Shown here: positions 34,775 to 46,594 of the stretch, one piece after another
Position numbering within the stretch: the stretch's first letter is position 1
How the letters are laid out: every line of letters starts with the position of its first letter
Assembly (NCBI GenBank): GCA_977017575.1
Contig: CDRNVI010000139.1
Location: 248,001-312,000 of the forward strand
From: Paramoeba atlantica
Taxonomy: Eukaryota; Discosea
Reading direction: 5' to 3'
Length of the DNA stretch: 64,000 nucleotides
The notes under the pieces: generated by a model
Seen by the model: only the letters and a program-made list of their open reading frames with translations
Databases searched by the model: none
What the model was told of the DNA's origin: nothing
Translations under genes and position numbers: made by a program

Positions 34775-36005
34775 AGAGATGGAGGTTTTTCTCTTTTTAT
34801 TTTTGTTTCCTTTTTTGTTTGAAGAAAATTAAAAACAAGAAATTAATCTATTTTTTTCTCTTCTCTTCTCTTTTCCCCCTTGCTCCCCTTCCTCCCCTCC
34901 TCCCTTTTCTCCTTTTTAGTCTCGTTGTGGTGTGGTGTGGTGTGGTCTTCTTCTTCCCCCCAAAATCATCATCATTCTTCTTCTTCCAATTTTTGATTCG
35001 ATTTTTTTCTCCTTCTTCTTCAAAAACACTTTTCTTTGATTTTGTTTCTCCTCTCATTTTGTGTTTTGTTGTTGTGTTTTTGTGTTTTGTGTTTTTGTGA
35101 AAATTTTCTCTCTTTCTCTTCCTCTTCTCTTTTTTTGATTTAAATTATTTTCCTGTTTTTTGAATGATTCTTTTTGTGTTGCTCTGTCTTTTTGTTGAGA
35201 TTTCCATTTTTTTTTTGATCTTCTTTTTTGTTCTGTTCCTTTTTTTTGTTTTGTTTTTGTTTTATGTTCTTTTTGTTGATTCATCTTTTTGATTTGGTTG
35301 GCTGAAGAATACCCAAACTCACCTCCACTCTTTCGTCCCTTTTTTTTCTTTTTTTTTTTGGTTGTTGGGAGGGGGGAGAGGAAGAATTCGTATTTTGGTT
35401 GATTGAATGAGAGAAACACAATTTTTGGGAAAAAGAAATTTTAATCAACAAAAAATTAAGAATTGTTTCCACAAAAGGATCAAGAAATTGAGAAAAAGAA
35501 AGAAAGAAAAGAATGAGAAGATAGAGAAAGAAGAGTCATTATTGGTCTGTGGAGCAAATCGAAAAAAAAAGGTTTGAAAGAAGGAGAATAAAATCAAAGC
35601 GAAAAATTGGGAACAAAGAACACCCCGATATTTTGTGCACCAGAAGAGACTAAAAAGAAAGGAAAAGGGAGAGAAAGAAAGAGAAAGGGAAGGAGAAGAA
35701 GGATAAAAATCGAATCGAAATTGAAGAAGGCGATTGGAAAAGAAGAAGACCACACCACACCACAACAGAAACTAAAACCGTTGAAGTCTGAATTCACTGA
35801 ATATTCCTTATGACAAACAATGTTGATCAATTCAATTGGTCTCGAGGAATTAACGAAAACTAAAAGAAGGGGGAGGGAGGAAAGAGTAAAAAAATGAATT
35901 TCTTTCATTTTCCTTTAAAAACAAGAAAAAAAAGAAACAAAAATAAAAATGATACAAGAAAAAGAAAGAGAAAAGAAAATGAAAAAAAAAACCCTTTCCT
36001 CTGTT
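34775..36005. repeat. Tail-to-tail spacer TN12/TN13 (type I)
   Basis: No gene. Contains TTGAAGAAAATTAAAAACAAG near 34818, CTTTTTAGTCTCG with GGTGTGGTGTGGTGTGG near 34913, TTGGTTGATTGAATGAGAG near 35395, and TCATTATTGGTCTGTGG near 35536. At 35790-35863 it carries a short sequence (TGAATATTCCTTATGACAAA...GGTCTCGAGGAATTAACGA) that is otherwise found, in longer form, only at 41757-41940. Confidence 0.6.
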
Positions 36006-38312
36006 TCAAAGTGACTTCCACAATCCAATTGACTTTTTGTCAGAATCTGAAACAATAATTGTTCCAAATGAATCAATAACAACCCCAATAGGATTCTTCA
36101 TGTGATCTTCACCAAACGAAAAAAGAAATGTTCCATCTTTCTCAAACACACTCACTCTTCTATTTCCTCTATCACAAACAACAATTCTACCTTCCCCATC
36201 CACATCAAGACAGTCTGGAGAGTTCAATTGAGAATCACCTGAACCAAATGTTCCAAAACATCGAATAAAATTCCCTTCAATATCCATCACTTGAATCCGA
36301 TGATTCCCCAACTCAGAAATAACAATATTCCCATCTCTATCAACCACAACACCGCTTGGTCCATCAAATTGACCTTCAGAAGAACCTTTTGAACCAAAAG
36401 AATGAAGAAAAGATCCATCATTATCAAACACTTGAATTCGATGATTCAAAGTATCAACAACAATAATTCGACCTTCTTCATCTATATCCACACCACATGG
36501 GTCATTAAACTGACCATCTTCAGAACCTCTTGATCCAAATGATTTGATCAATTCTCCTTCTTTGTTTAATATTACAACTCTATGAGAATCTTGAGAATAA
36601 TCAAGAACAACAATTTGATCATTCAATCCAATTGAAACATCAACAGATTTCAATTGAAGTGAATCAATTGTTTTCTGAATTGTTGATTCAATCATCTCAT
36701 TTCCTTCTTTATCTCTCACTTTCAATCCACACTCATCTTCACAAATAAAAATATTCCCATCACTGTTCACACTCACTACATAAGGTCGATTCTTCAAAAG
36801 AAAAAAAGAAACTAAACGAAAAGAATCACCACCACCATCACAACAAATCACTCCTTTCTTTGGTTTCAGTAATCCAACAACACCTCCTTCAAAAACAATA
36901 TCATTTGCAGTTTGAAGAAGAGTTGAAAAAAGTTGATCATCAAAAAAGAGAGAAACATCACAATCAGTTGTTGTTGTTGTTGTTGTTGTTGGGGTGTTGG
37001 ATAAACGAATAATTGAATCTTTTCTGATTCTCAAATCTTCTTTCTCCAATTCTATTTCTTTCTTTTCAATTCTTTTCTTTTCTAATTTCTCTTCTAATTC
37101 TTTCATTTCTTTTTCAATCTTTTTTCTTTTCCCTTCAATCTCAATCAATCTTCTCTCCAATCTATCTCCAACCTTTACAACTTCATTCCTTTTCTCTAAA
37201 ATACTTTCTTCAATCGATTTCACTTTCTTTCTGTGATCATGAGTTTCAAGAACACAACAAAGACAAACAAAAGAAGAACATTGAAAACAATATCCACTAA
37301 TTGTTTCAGATGGGTGTTTTGAACATTCTCTCTTCTTCAAATTCTCCAATCCCACTCCCATCACCACCCCTCCCTCCTCCTCCAATCTTCTTCTTCCACC
37401 TCTTCCCTCAACACCATCTTTTTCACATCGTTTGTGATTTCGAGTGAAAATAGTTGAAGTGTGAGATGGATCACAAGAATCACAAATAAACATGTTACAA
37501 AGAGGACAAAACATTTGAGTTTGTTTTCCACACGTTTCGAAATTCGCACATTCTGATCCACCATCTCCTGTTTTTTCAAAAAAGTTATTTCAAAGTTAAA
37601 AAAACAGGAAAAGAAAAAAAAGAAAAAAAAAAAGAGGGAAGAGAGGAAAGAAAGTGAGAGTTCAAAAAAGGAGAAAAAAACCTGATTGATTGGAGAAAGA
37701 AATCAAATTTGAAGAAAGAAGAATATCAATTGTTTCTGGAATCAAATAATTTATCGAAAGTGTTTCAATACTTTCACATTCGTTCATTTCGCGACACACT
37801 GGACATTTCACTCCTTTCAAAGAAGAGGAGGAGGAAGAAGAAGAAGAGGGAGAAGGGGAAGAAGAAGAAGAAGAAGAAAAAGAAGAGGAAGAAGGATTTT
37901 GAAGAAGAAAGAGTTTGTGGAGACAAAGAGAACAAAAAGAAAGACCACAACAAGGTAACAACCTTGGTTCTTTTTCCCAACTCATCAATTCCAAACATAT
38001 TCCACATTCAAATCTTTTCTTTTTCTCTTCTTCTTCCTTTCTTCTTCTCATCATCTCTTCTTCTCTTTCTCTTTCTCTTTCTCCTTCATTTTCTCCCACT
38101 TGTTCTCTCTTTCCAAGAACATCCTCACTTCCTTTCTTCTTCTTTTCATCATTATCATTATCTTCAATCACATCAACATCATGATCACCAACAAGATCTG
38201 TTGTTTGATCTTCTTTCTCTTTCTTTCCTCTTTTGGTTTTTCTCTTTTTCTCAGTTTCTAATTCTGTTCCTTCTTCTCCTCCTCTCTTTCTCTTTCCTCT
38301 TCTTTCACTCAT
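36006..38312 (-). CDS. TN13: TRIM-NHL family protein, intact
   Basis: Exon 1 is 38312-37682, intron 37681-37568 (114 nt), and exon 2 is 37567-36006, for 730 residues. The N-terminus is MSERRGKRKRGG, and the linker contains DLVGDHDVDVIEDNDNDEKKKK. The RING has LCLHKL and its Ser insert is broken by Phe and Pro. B-box 1 reads CGKQTQMFCPLCNMFICDSC. One residue is missing in B-box 2 (ETHDHRKK for ETHDDHRKK), which alters spacing between the last two His ligands. NHL loops: NDPCGVDIDEE, DTLNHRIQV, DGPSGVVVDRD, SELGNHRI. It ends WKSL rather than WKSF. The reading frame is intact. It is the head-to-head partner of TN14. Confidence 0.86.
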
Positions 38313-39194
38313 TTTGTTCTCTTCTCTGTGTGAGAAAAGGTTACAACAAAAAATAAGAAATAAAAAGGAAAAGGAAAGAAAAGTCAACCAAAAAACTATC
38401 ACACATAAAAGAGACTGCTCAGAGAAGAGAGAGAAGAGAAAGAGGTTCTACAAATGGGACAAAAGAAAAAAATAAAAAATGAAAAACACAAACATCATAA
38501 AAAAAAAAACAAAAAAAGGAAGGGTATGAAAAGAGGATTCAAAACTTTTTAAACCTCTGAAAAAAATATCACCAAAAACTTTTTCTTTTTCGTTTTTCCC
38601 TCTCTTCTCTCTTCTCTCTTCTCTCTTTTCTTTTTCCTCTTCTCTTCTCTCAATTCTTTCCCTCAATTTGTTTTCGTTTCTCCCCTTTATCTTCTCTCCT
38701 TCTCCTGTTTCGTTTTTTGGAAGGAGAGACCTCGTTTTGATCTCTTTCATTCCTTTTTTTTGGTTTCTGTGGGTTGTTGTTTTCGCTTGTGTGTGGTGGT
38801 GTGTTGGGTGGCGACACTTTTGGTTTCATTTTTATTTTTTCATTTTCATTTTTCATTTTTCATTTTCGTTTTTTCATCCGTTTCTTTCGATTTTTGTTTT
38901 GTGTGTGATGATTTTTTTGATTGTTTTTTTCGCTCCCTCACATTTCTTTTCTTTTTCTTTCAGAGAGATATCTTTCTCCCCCTCTCTCTCTTGTTTTTTT
39001 GTGTGTTTTTGACAATCACATTTTGATCCTCTCACACTCTCGCACTCTATCTCTTTTAAGTTCATTTTTGGGAAGGTGTTTTGTTTCTTTGTCTTGATCT
39101 TTGTTTCTTTTCTTTCCTTTGTTTTTATGTTGTTGATTCATTTCTTCTTTTTTTGTTGTTGATTAATCTCTTTTTCCTCACAGAGAGAGACAAA
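38313..39194. other. Head-to-head spacer TN13/TN14
   Basis: No gene. Short purine-rich arm on the TN13 side (about 200 bp) and a longer pyrimidine-rich arm on the TN14 side. The TN14 leader has TTTCTTTCAGAGAGATATC (about 38955) and TTGGGAAGGTGTTTTG (about 39068), as in TN2 and TN9. Confidence 0.7.
38522..38592 (+). promoter_or_regulatory. Conserved divergent-promoter element, copy 6 (short form)
   Basis: Begins GGGTATGAAAAGAGG (TATG for TACG). It lacks the ACACACC part, so CACCAAAAACTTTTTC follows AATATC directly. This copy narrows the conserved core to GAGGATTC through AATATCAC plus the CTTTTTC end. Confidence 0.65.
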
Positions 39195-41465
39195 ATGAGT
39201 GAAAAAAGAGGAAAGAGAAAAAGAGGAGGAGAAGAGGGAACAGAATTAGAAAGTGAGAAAAAGAGAAAAACCAAAAGAGGAGAGAAAGAGAAAGAAGAGG
39301 GTGTTGATGTTGTTGTGATTGAAGAAGAAGAGGATGATAAAATAGAACAAAGAGAAAGAAGAAGTGAGGATGTTCTTGGAAAGAGAGAAGGACAAGTGGG
39401 ACAAAATGAAGGAGAAGGAGAGGAAGAAGGGGAAAGAGAAAGAGAAGAAGAGATGATGATGAAAAGAAGAAGAAAAGAAGAAGAAGAGAAAAAGAAAAGA
39501 TTTGAATGTGGAATATGTTTGGAATTGATGAGTTGGGAAAAAGAACCAAGGTTGTTACCTTGTTGTGGTCTTTCTTTTTGTACTCTTTGTCTCAACAAAC
39601 TCTTACTTCTTCAAAATCCTTCTTCTTCTTCTCCCTCATCTTCCTCTTCTTCTTCTTCTTCTTCTTCTTCATCCTCTTTGAAAGGAGTGAAATGTCCAGT
39701 TTGTAGAGAAATGAACGAATGTGAAAGCGTTGAAACACTTTCGATGAATTATTTGATTCCAGAAACGATTGATGTTCTTCTTTCTTCAAATTTGATTTCT
39801 TTTTCCCACCAACCAGGTTTTTTTTCTCCTTTCTTTTATTGTGAAAAAGTTATTTCAAAGTTGAAAAAACATGTTTTTTGAAAAAACAAAACAACAGGAG
39901 ATGGTGGATCAGAATGTGTGAATTTCGAAACGTGTGGAAAACAAACTCGAATGTATTGTTCTATTTGTAACATGTTTATTTGTGATTCTTGTGATCCATC
40001 TCACTCTTCTTCTATTTTCTCTCGAAATCACAAACGATGTGAAAGAGATGGTGTTGAGGGAAGAGGTGGAAGAAGAAGATCAGAAGAGAAGGGAGGGATG
40101 GTGATGGGAGTGGGATTGGAGAATTTGAAGAAGAGAGAATGTTCAAAACACCCATCTGAAACAATCAGTGGATATTGTTTTCAATGTTCTTCTTTTGTTT
40201 GTCTTCGTTGTGTTCTTGAAACACATGTTCAACACAATGAGAAAGTGAAATCGATTGAAGAAAGTATTTTAGAGAAAAGGAATGAAATTGTAAAGGTTGG
40301 AGATCGATTGGAGAAAAGATTGATTTGGATTGAAGAAGAAAGAAAAAGGATTGAAAAAGAAATGAAAGAATTAGAAGAGAAATTAGAAAAGAAAAGAATT
40401 GAAAAGAAAGAAATAGAATTGGAGAAAGAAGATTTGAGAATAAGAAAAGATTCAATTATTCGTTTATCCAACACACCAACAACAACAACAACAACAACAA
40501 CAACTGATTGTGATGTTTCTCTCTTTTTTGATGATCAACTTTTTTCAACTCTTCTTCAAACTGCAAATGATATTGTTTTTGAAGGAGGTGTTGTTGGATT
40601 ATTCTCAAAACCAAAGAAAGGAGTGATTTGTTGTGATGGTGGTAGTGATTCTTTTCGTTTTGTTTCTTCTTTTCCTTTGGAGAATAAACCTTATGGAGTG
40701 AGTGTGAACAGTGATGGGAATATTTTTATTTGTGAATGGGAGGATGGTGGATTGAAAGTGAGAGATAAAGAAGGAAATAAGATGATTGAATCAACAATTC
40801 AGAAAACAATTGATTCACTTCAGTTGGAACCTGTTGATGTTTCAATTGGATTGAATGATCAAATTGTTGTTCTTGATTGTTCTCAAGATTTTCGTCGAGT
40901 TGTAATATTAAACAAAGAAGGAGAATTGATCAAATCTTTTGGATCAAGAGGTTCTGAAGATGGTCAGTTTGCGTCCCCGTGTGGTGTGGATGTGGATGAA
41001 GAAGGTAGAATTATTGTTTGTGATACTTTGAATCATCGAATTCAAGTGTTTGATAATGATGGATCTTTTCTTCATTCTTTTGGTTCAGAAGGTTCTTCTG
41101 AAGGTCAATTTAATCGACCTTCTAGTGTTGGAGTTGATAGAGATGGGAATATTGTTATTTCTGATTCTTGGAATGATCGCATTCAAGTGTTTGATATTGA
41201 AGGGAATTTTATTCGATGTTTTGGAACAACGGGTGATTCTCAATTGGCCTCTCCAAAAGGTGTTGATGTGGATAGGGAAGGTAGAATTATTGTTTGTGAT
41301 CGAGGAAATGAAAGAGTGAGTGTGTTTGAGAAAGATGGAACATTTCTTTTTTCATTTGGTCAATCGCACATGAAGTATCCTCAAGGGATTGTTCTTGATT
41401 CATTTGGAACAATTGTTGTTGTAGATTATAAGAAAAAGTCAATTGAATTTTGGAAATCATTTTGA
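39195..41465 (+). CDS. TN14: TRIM-NHL family protein, intact
   Basis: Exon 1 is 39195-39816, intron 39817-39897 (81 nt), and exon 2 is 39898-41465, for 729 residues. N-terminus MSEKRGKRKRGGEEGTELES. RING with LNKLLLLQNP and a Ser insert broken by one Pro. B-box 1 CGKQTRMYCSICNMFICDSC. The B-box linker is altered (RSEEKGGMVMGV). NHL loops: ASPCG, DTLNHRIQV, NRPSSV, SDSWNDRIQVF. Blade 5 is one residue pair shorter (GTTGDSQLASP), and blade 6 ends VVVDYKKKSIEFWKSF-TGA. The leader acceptor CAG ends 11 nt before the ATG. Both exons are open and phases agree. Confidence 0.88.
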
Positions 41466-42044
41466 AAGGATTGAGAGGTTTTTCTTTTCTTTTCTTTTTT
41501 AATTTGATTTTCTTGATTTTTATTTTTGTTATTTATTGAAAACAAGAAATTGATATTTTTTTCTTTTTTTTTTTCCCCTTTTCCCTTTTTTTTCTTTTTA
41601 GTCTGTGGAGTTCTTTTTCTTCCCAATTTTTCGCTTTGATTCTTCTCCTTCTTCCGCCTTTCGGCAGTCTTCTGACAGACCAAGAATACAGCGAGATTTG
41701 CGGAACTGGGGGAGAAACTCTTGATAAAGGGGATGGGGGAGCTGACAAAATGGAAATACTGAATATTCCTTATGACAAACAATGTTGATCCACACCTTTA
41801 ACATTCGCACCTTCACTGAACTTTCATTTAAATTGCAATGCAATCGTCACATTGCGATTGTTGTTGCAATGTCTCTTGAACACAAATAATAAATCATTCT
41901 TGTTTTTCCCAATTCAATTGGTCTCGAGGAATTAACGATTTTCCTCTAAAAACAAGAATAAAAAGGAAACGAAAATAACAAAAATAACAAAAATAATGAC
42001 TTTTTTTTGAAAATCAAAAAAAAAAATAAAACAAAACCTTCTCT
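41466..42044. other. Tail-to-tail spacer TN14/TN15
   Basis: No gene. The left part is T-rich with CTTTTTAGTCTGTGG (about 41596) and an inverted CCCAATTTTTCGCTTTG of the type I block. From about 41640 to 41940 the composition is more balanced. It includes TTATGACAAACAATGTTGATC (about 41771) and, after about 150 bp, AATTCAATTGGTCTCGAGG (about 41911). A shortened version of this segment lies at 35790-35863. It may be a degenerate mobile sequence. Confidence 0.5.
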
Positions 42045-44282
42045 TCAAAAAGATTTCCAAAATTTAATTGACTTTTTCTCATAATCTGAAATAATAATTG
42101 TTCCAAATGAATCAATAACAATCCCTTGAGGATATTTCATGTGATGTTTACCAAATGAAAAAAGAAATGTTCCATCTTTCTCAAACACACTCACTCTTTC
42201 ATTTTCTTTATCACAAACAACAATTCTACCTTCCCCATCCACATCAACACCTCTTGGATAATCGAATTGAGAAACACCTGAACCTCTTGATCCAAAACAT
42301 CGAATAAAATTCCCTTCAATATCCATCACTTGAATTCGATGATTTTTACAATCAGAAATAACAATATTCCCATCTCTATCAACTCCAACACTGTTTGGTT
42401 GATCAAAATGACCTTCAGAAGAACCTTTTAAACCAAAAGAACGACGAAAAGATCCATCATTATCAAACACTTCAATTCGATGATTCAAAGTATCAACAAC
42501 AATAATTCTACCTTCTTCATCCACATCCACACCACACGGACTCTTAAACTGACCATCTTCAGAACCTTTTGATCCAAAAGATTTGATCAATTCTCCTTCT
42601 TTGTTTAAGATTACAACTCGAAAAGAATCTTGAGACCAATCAAGAACAACAATTTGATCATTCAATCCAATTGAAACATCAACAGGTTCCAAATAAAGTG
42701 AATCAATTGTTTTCTGAATTGTTGATTCAATCATCTCATTTCCTTCTTTATCTCTCACTTTCAATCCATCCTCTTTACAAATAAAAATATTCCCATCACT
42801 GTTCACACTCACTCCTAAAGGTTGATTCTGCAAAGGAAAAGAAGAAACTAAACGAAAAGAATCACCACCACTAACACCTCCTTCAGAAACAATATCATTT
42901 GCAGTTTGAAGAAGAGTTGAAAAAAGTTGATCATCAAAAAAGGGAGAAACATCACAATCAGTTGTTGTTGTTGTTGTTGTTGTTGTTGGGGTGTTGGATA
43001 AACGAATAATTGAATCTTTTCTGATTCTCAAATCTTCTTTCTCCAATTCTATTTCTTTCTTTTCAATTCTTTTCTTTTCTAATTTCTCTTCTAATTCTTT
43101 CATTTCTTTTTCAATCCTTTTTCTTTTCTTTTCAATCAAAACCAATCTTTTCTCCAATTTATCTCCAACCTTTACAACTTCATTCCTTTTCTCTAAAATA
43201 CTTTCTTCAATTGATTTCACTTTCTCATTGTGTTGAACATGAGTTTCAAGAATACAACGAAGACAAACAAAAGAAGAACATTGAAAACAATATCCACTGA
43301 TTGTTTCAGATGGGTGTTTTGAACATTCTCTCTTCTTCAAATTCTCCAATCCCATCACTCCCACCACCCCTCCCTCCTCTTCCAATCTTCTTCTTCCACC
43401 TCCCCCAATACCATCTCTTTCACATCGTTTGTGATTTCGAGAGAAAATAGTTGAAGTGTGAGATGGATCACAAGAATCACAAATAAACATGTTGCAAAGA
43501 GGGCAAAACATTCGAGTTTGTTCTCCACATGTTTCGAAATTCGCACATTCTGATTCATCTCCTGTTGTTTTGTTTTTTCAACTTTGAAATCACTTTCTCT
43601 CAAAAAAAGAAAGAAAAAAAAGTGAGAGTTCAAAAAAAGAAAGAAAGAAAGAAAACCTGGTTGGTGGGAGAAAGAGATCAAATTTGAAGAAAGAAGAACA
43701 TCAATTGTTTCTGGAATCAAATAATTCATCGAAAGTGTTTCAACACTTTCACATTCGTTCATTTCTCTACAAACTGGACATTTCACTCCTTTCAAAGAAG
43801 AAATGGGAGAGGGAGAAGGGGAAGAAGGAGAAGAAGAGGAAGAAGAATAAGAAGGATTTTGAAGAAGAAAGAGTTTGTTAAGACAAAGAGAACAAAAAGA
43901 AAGACCACAACAAGGTAACAACCTTGGTTCTTTTTCCCAACTCATCAATTCCAAACATATTCCACATTCAAATCTTTTCTTTTTCTCTTCTTCTTCCTTT
44001 CTTCTTCTTTTCATCATCTCTTCTTCTCTTTCTCTTTCTCTTTCTTCCTTCTCTTTCTCCTTCATTTTGTCCCACTTGTTGTTCTCTCTTTCCAAGAACA
44101 TCTTCATTTCTTCTTTCTCTTTGTTCTTTTTCACCAACATTGTCATCTTCAATTCCAACAACAACATCAACATCATCTTCTTTGTCTTTCTTTCCTCTTT
44201 TGGTTTTTCTCTTTTTCTCAGTTTCTAATTCTGTTCCTTGTTTTTCTCCTCCTCTTTTTCTCTTTCCTCTTTTTTCACTCAT
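42045..44282 (-). pseudogene. TN15: TRIM-NHL copy with a frameshift in the exon 1 linker
   Basis: Exon 1 spans 44282-43657, but its length is not compatible with the phase 1 donor. From MSEKRGKRKRGGEKQ the frame runs into the GAAAGA-repeat linker and continues as a wrong frame (GRKRKRKRRRDDEKKKK) to a stop. The RING, Ser insert and exon end lie in another frame, open upstream to an alternative start at 44176. The intron is 43656-43562 and exon 2 is 43561-42045. Exon 2 is intact but lacks about 16 residues after SEGGV (LLKPKKGVICCDGG is absent) by an in-frame deletion. If translation began at the alternative start, a RING-to-NHL protein without the basic N-terminus could result. Otherwise it is inactive. 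Confidence 0.75.
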
Positions 44283-45032
44283 TTTGTTTCTCTCTCTGTG
44301 GGGTAAAGAAATCAATCAACAAAAAAAGAAAGAAAAGAAAAGAAAAAAACAAACATTCTCTTCACCAAAGTTGAGAAAACAAAGATCAAAGACAAAGAAC
44401 AAACAAAAACACCTTCCCAAAAGAATGAACTCAAAAGAGATAGAGTGCGAGAGTGTGAGAGAAGAGGATCAACAATCAAGAAAATCGAGATGTCCCCCAC
44501 AAAGCCACAAAGACACAAGAGAGAGAGAGAGAGAGAAAAAGGTTTCTGACACTTTTTCAATAAATTGAGATAAAAAAAAGAATAAAGAAGAAAAATGAAA
44601 ATACAAACATCTCTCTCAGGGAAAGGATTTTTTGTTTTCAAAGAAAGAAAGAGAAGAGAAAAGAGTCCTCTCCCCCAAAAACAAAAAAGAAAACACCGAT
44701 TCTTAGAGAATGTCCTCCAAAGAGAGAGAGAAAGAAAGAGGTCTGACAATTTTTTTTTTCAAAAATGGAGCAAAAAAAAGAGAAAAAAGAAAATAAAAAA
44801 TACAAACCACTCCCTCAAAAAGTCAAGAAAGGATTCTTTGGCAAAGGAAGAAAAAGAAAGAGAAAAATCCAAACAAAAATATGAGAGAACGAGATCCCAA
44901 AAAACCTCAAAAAGAAGAAGAAAGACAAAACAACACAACCCCAAAAAGAGAGGCACAAGAAACGAAATGAGAGAGAAGAGAGAAGAGAGAGAAGAGAGAG
45001 AAGAGAGAAGAGAGAGAGAAGAGAGGGAAAAA

Positions 45033-45114
45033 CGAAAAAGAAAAAGTTTTTGGTGTGTTTTTGGTGATATTTTTTTCAGAGGTTTAAAAAGTTTTGAATC
45101 CTCTTTTCATACCC
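45033..45114 (-). promoter_or_regulatory. Conserved divergent-promoter element, copy 7 (reverse)
   Basis: As copies 3 and 5, with TTTTCATACCC in place of TTTTCGTACCC. It points to the MSEK-type TN15. The opposite gene is the MSGQQ-type TN16. Confidence 0.65.
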
Positions 45115-45177
45115 TTCCTTTTTTTCTCTTTTTTTCTTTGTCTCTCTTGTTCTTTTCTGTTTTTTTCTTTTGTTCGC

Positions 45178-45285
45178 TTTTCTTTCTTCCACAGTGCTTG
45201 TTTTTGTCTCTCTTGTTCTTTCTTTCTTTGTCTCTTTTTTCCTTTTGTTCGCTTTTCTTTCTTCCCCAGTGCTTGTTTTTGTTTC
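45178..45285 (+). repeat. Tandem duplication in the TN16 leader
   Basis: Two adjacent copies, about 65 bp apart, of a pyrimidine-rich unit containing TTCGCTTTTCTTTCTTCC followed by AGTGCTTGTTTTTGT. No coding value is seen; it is part of the TN16 5' flank. Confidence 0.6.
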
Positions 45286-45448
45286 TCTCTGTGTCTTTTT
45301 CCTTTCCCTCCTTGAGTTGTTTGTATTTCCAAAATATTCTTTAAAATTCCTTTCATCTCTTAAGATCTTTCTGCAGCTCTGAGCGCTCCCTCTTTCAGAA
45401 AAAAGTTCATTTGTTTTCAAATTGTTTTGATTTTAGAGCCAAAAGATA

Positions 45449-46594
45449 ATGAGTGGACAACAAGGAAAGAGAAAGAGAGAAGTGGTGAGAACTGAAAGTG
45501 AGGAGGAGAAACGAATTTCAAAAAGAGGGAAGAAAGAACAACTTGATGATGGTCTAGAACAGAGAGAAAAAAGAAGTGAGGATGTCTCTTTCTCCAATGA
45601 ATCAGGTTTTTTTTAGAAAAGAAAAGAGTTGAAAGAAAACAACTGATTCTGATCTTCCTCTTTTTTTTTTGATGATCAACTTTTTTCAACTCTTCTTCAA
45701 ACTGCAAATGATATTGTTTCTGAAGGAGGTGTTGTTGGATTACTCAAACCAAAGAAAGGAGTGATTTGTTGTGATGGTGGTGGTGATTCATCTCGTTTCG
45801 TTTCTTCTTTTCCTTTGAAGCAAGAAGTTTTAGGAGTGAGTGTGAACAGTGATGGGAATATTTTTGTTTGTGAAGGACCGCGTGGATTGAAAGTGAGAGA
45901 TAAAGAAGGAAATGAGATTAAATCATTTCAGAAAACAATTGACTCTCTTCAGTTGGAACCTGTTGATGTTTCAATTGGATTGAATGATCAAATTGTTGTT
46001 CTTGATCATTCTCAAGATTCTTTTCGAGTTGTAATGTTAAACAAAGAAGGAGAATCGATCAAATCTTTTGGATCAAAAGGTTCTGAAGATGGTCAGTTTA
46101 ATGGACCGTGTGGGGTGGATGTGGATGAAGAAGGTAGAATTATTGTTGCTGATACCGAAAATAATCGAATTGAAGTGTTTGATAATGATGGATCTTTTCT
46201 TCATTCTTTTGGTTCAAAAGGTTCTTCTGAAGGTCAATTTGACCAACCAAACAGCGTCGGAGTTGATAGAGATGGGAATATTGTTATTTGTGATAGTTGG
46301 AATCATCGGATTCAAGTGATGGATATTGAAGGGAATTTTATTCGATGCTTTGGAACAAGAGGTTCAGGTGTTTCTCAATTAAAGTCTCCAAAAAGTGTTG
46401 ATGTGGATGGGGAAGGTAGAATTGTTGTTTGTGATTCAGGAAATGGAAGAGTGAGTGTGTTTGAGAAAGATGGAACATTTCTTTTTTCATTTGGTAAACG
46501 CCACTTGAAAGGACCTTTTGGGGTTGTTATTGATTCATTTGGATCGATTCTTGTTTCAGATTGGCGGAAAAAGTCAATTGAATTGTGGAAATAA
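45449..46594 (+). pseudogene. TN16: TRIM-NHL remnant, N-terminus joined to NHL domain
   Basis: It starts MSGQQGKRKREVVRTESEEE. After SEDV the sequence jumps to the very end of exon 1 (SFSNES, then G/GT), so the RING is deleted, yet phase 1 is kept. The usual intron, both B-boxes and the coiled coil are then missing. Only a GTTTTTTTTAG stub and a few codons remain before the TTDSDLP segment, where an extra T in a T-run shifts the frame. From 45761 the NHL domain is complete and open (277 residues, six blades, ending IELWK-TAA). It has its own loop variants (KQEVLG, NGPCG, ADTENNRIEV, DQPNSV, KSPKSV). If expressed it would be an NHL-only protein from an internal start. Confidence 0.8.

Larger units (their letters stand above)
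44283..45448. other. Head-to-head spacer TN15/TN16
   Basis: No gene. Purine-rich to about 45032, then pyrimidine-rich. The TN15 leader, read in its own sense, matches the TN2/TN14 leader blocks (GAGTTCATTCTTTTGGGAAGG). On the TN16 side a unit with TTTTCTTTCTTCC and AGTGCTTGTTTTTGT is repeated twice (about 45178-45285). Confidence 0.65.
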
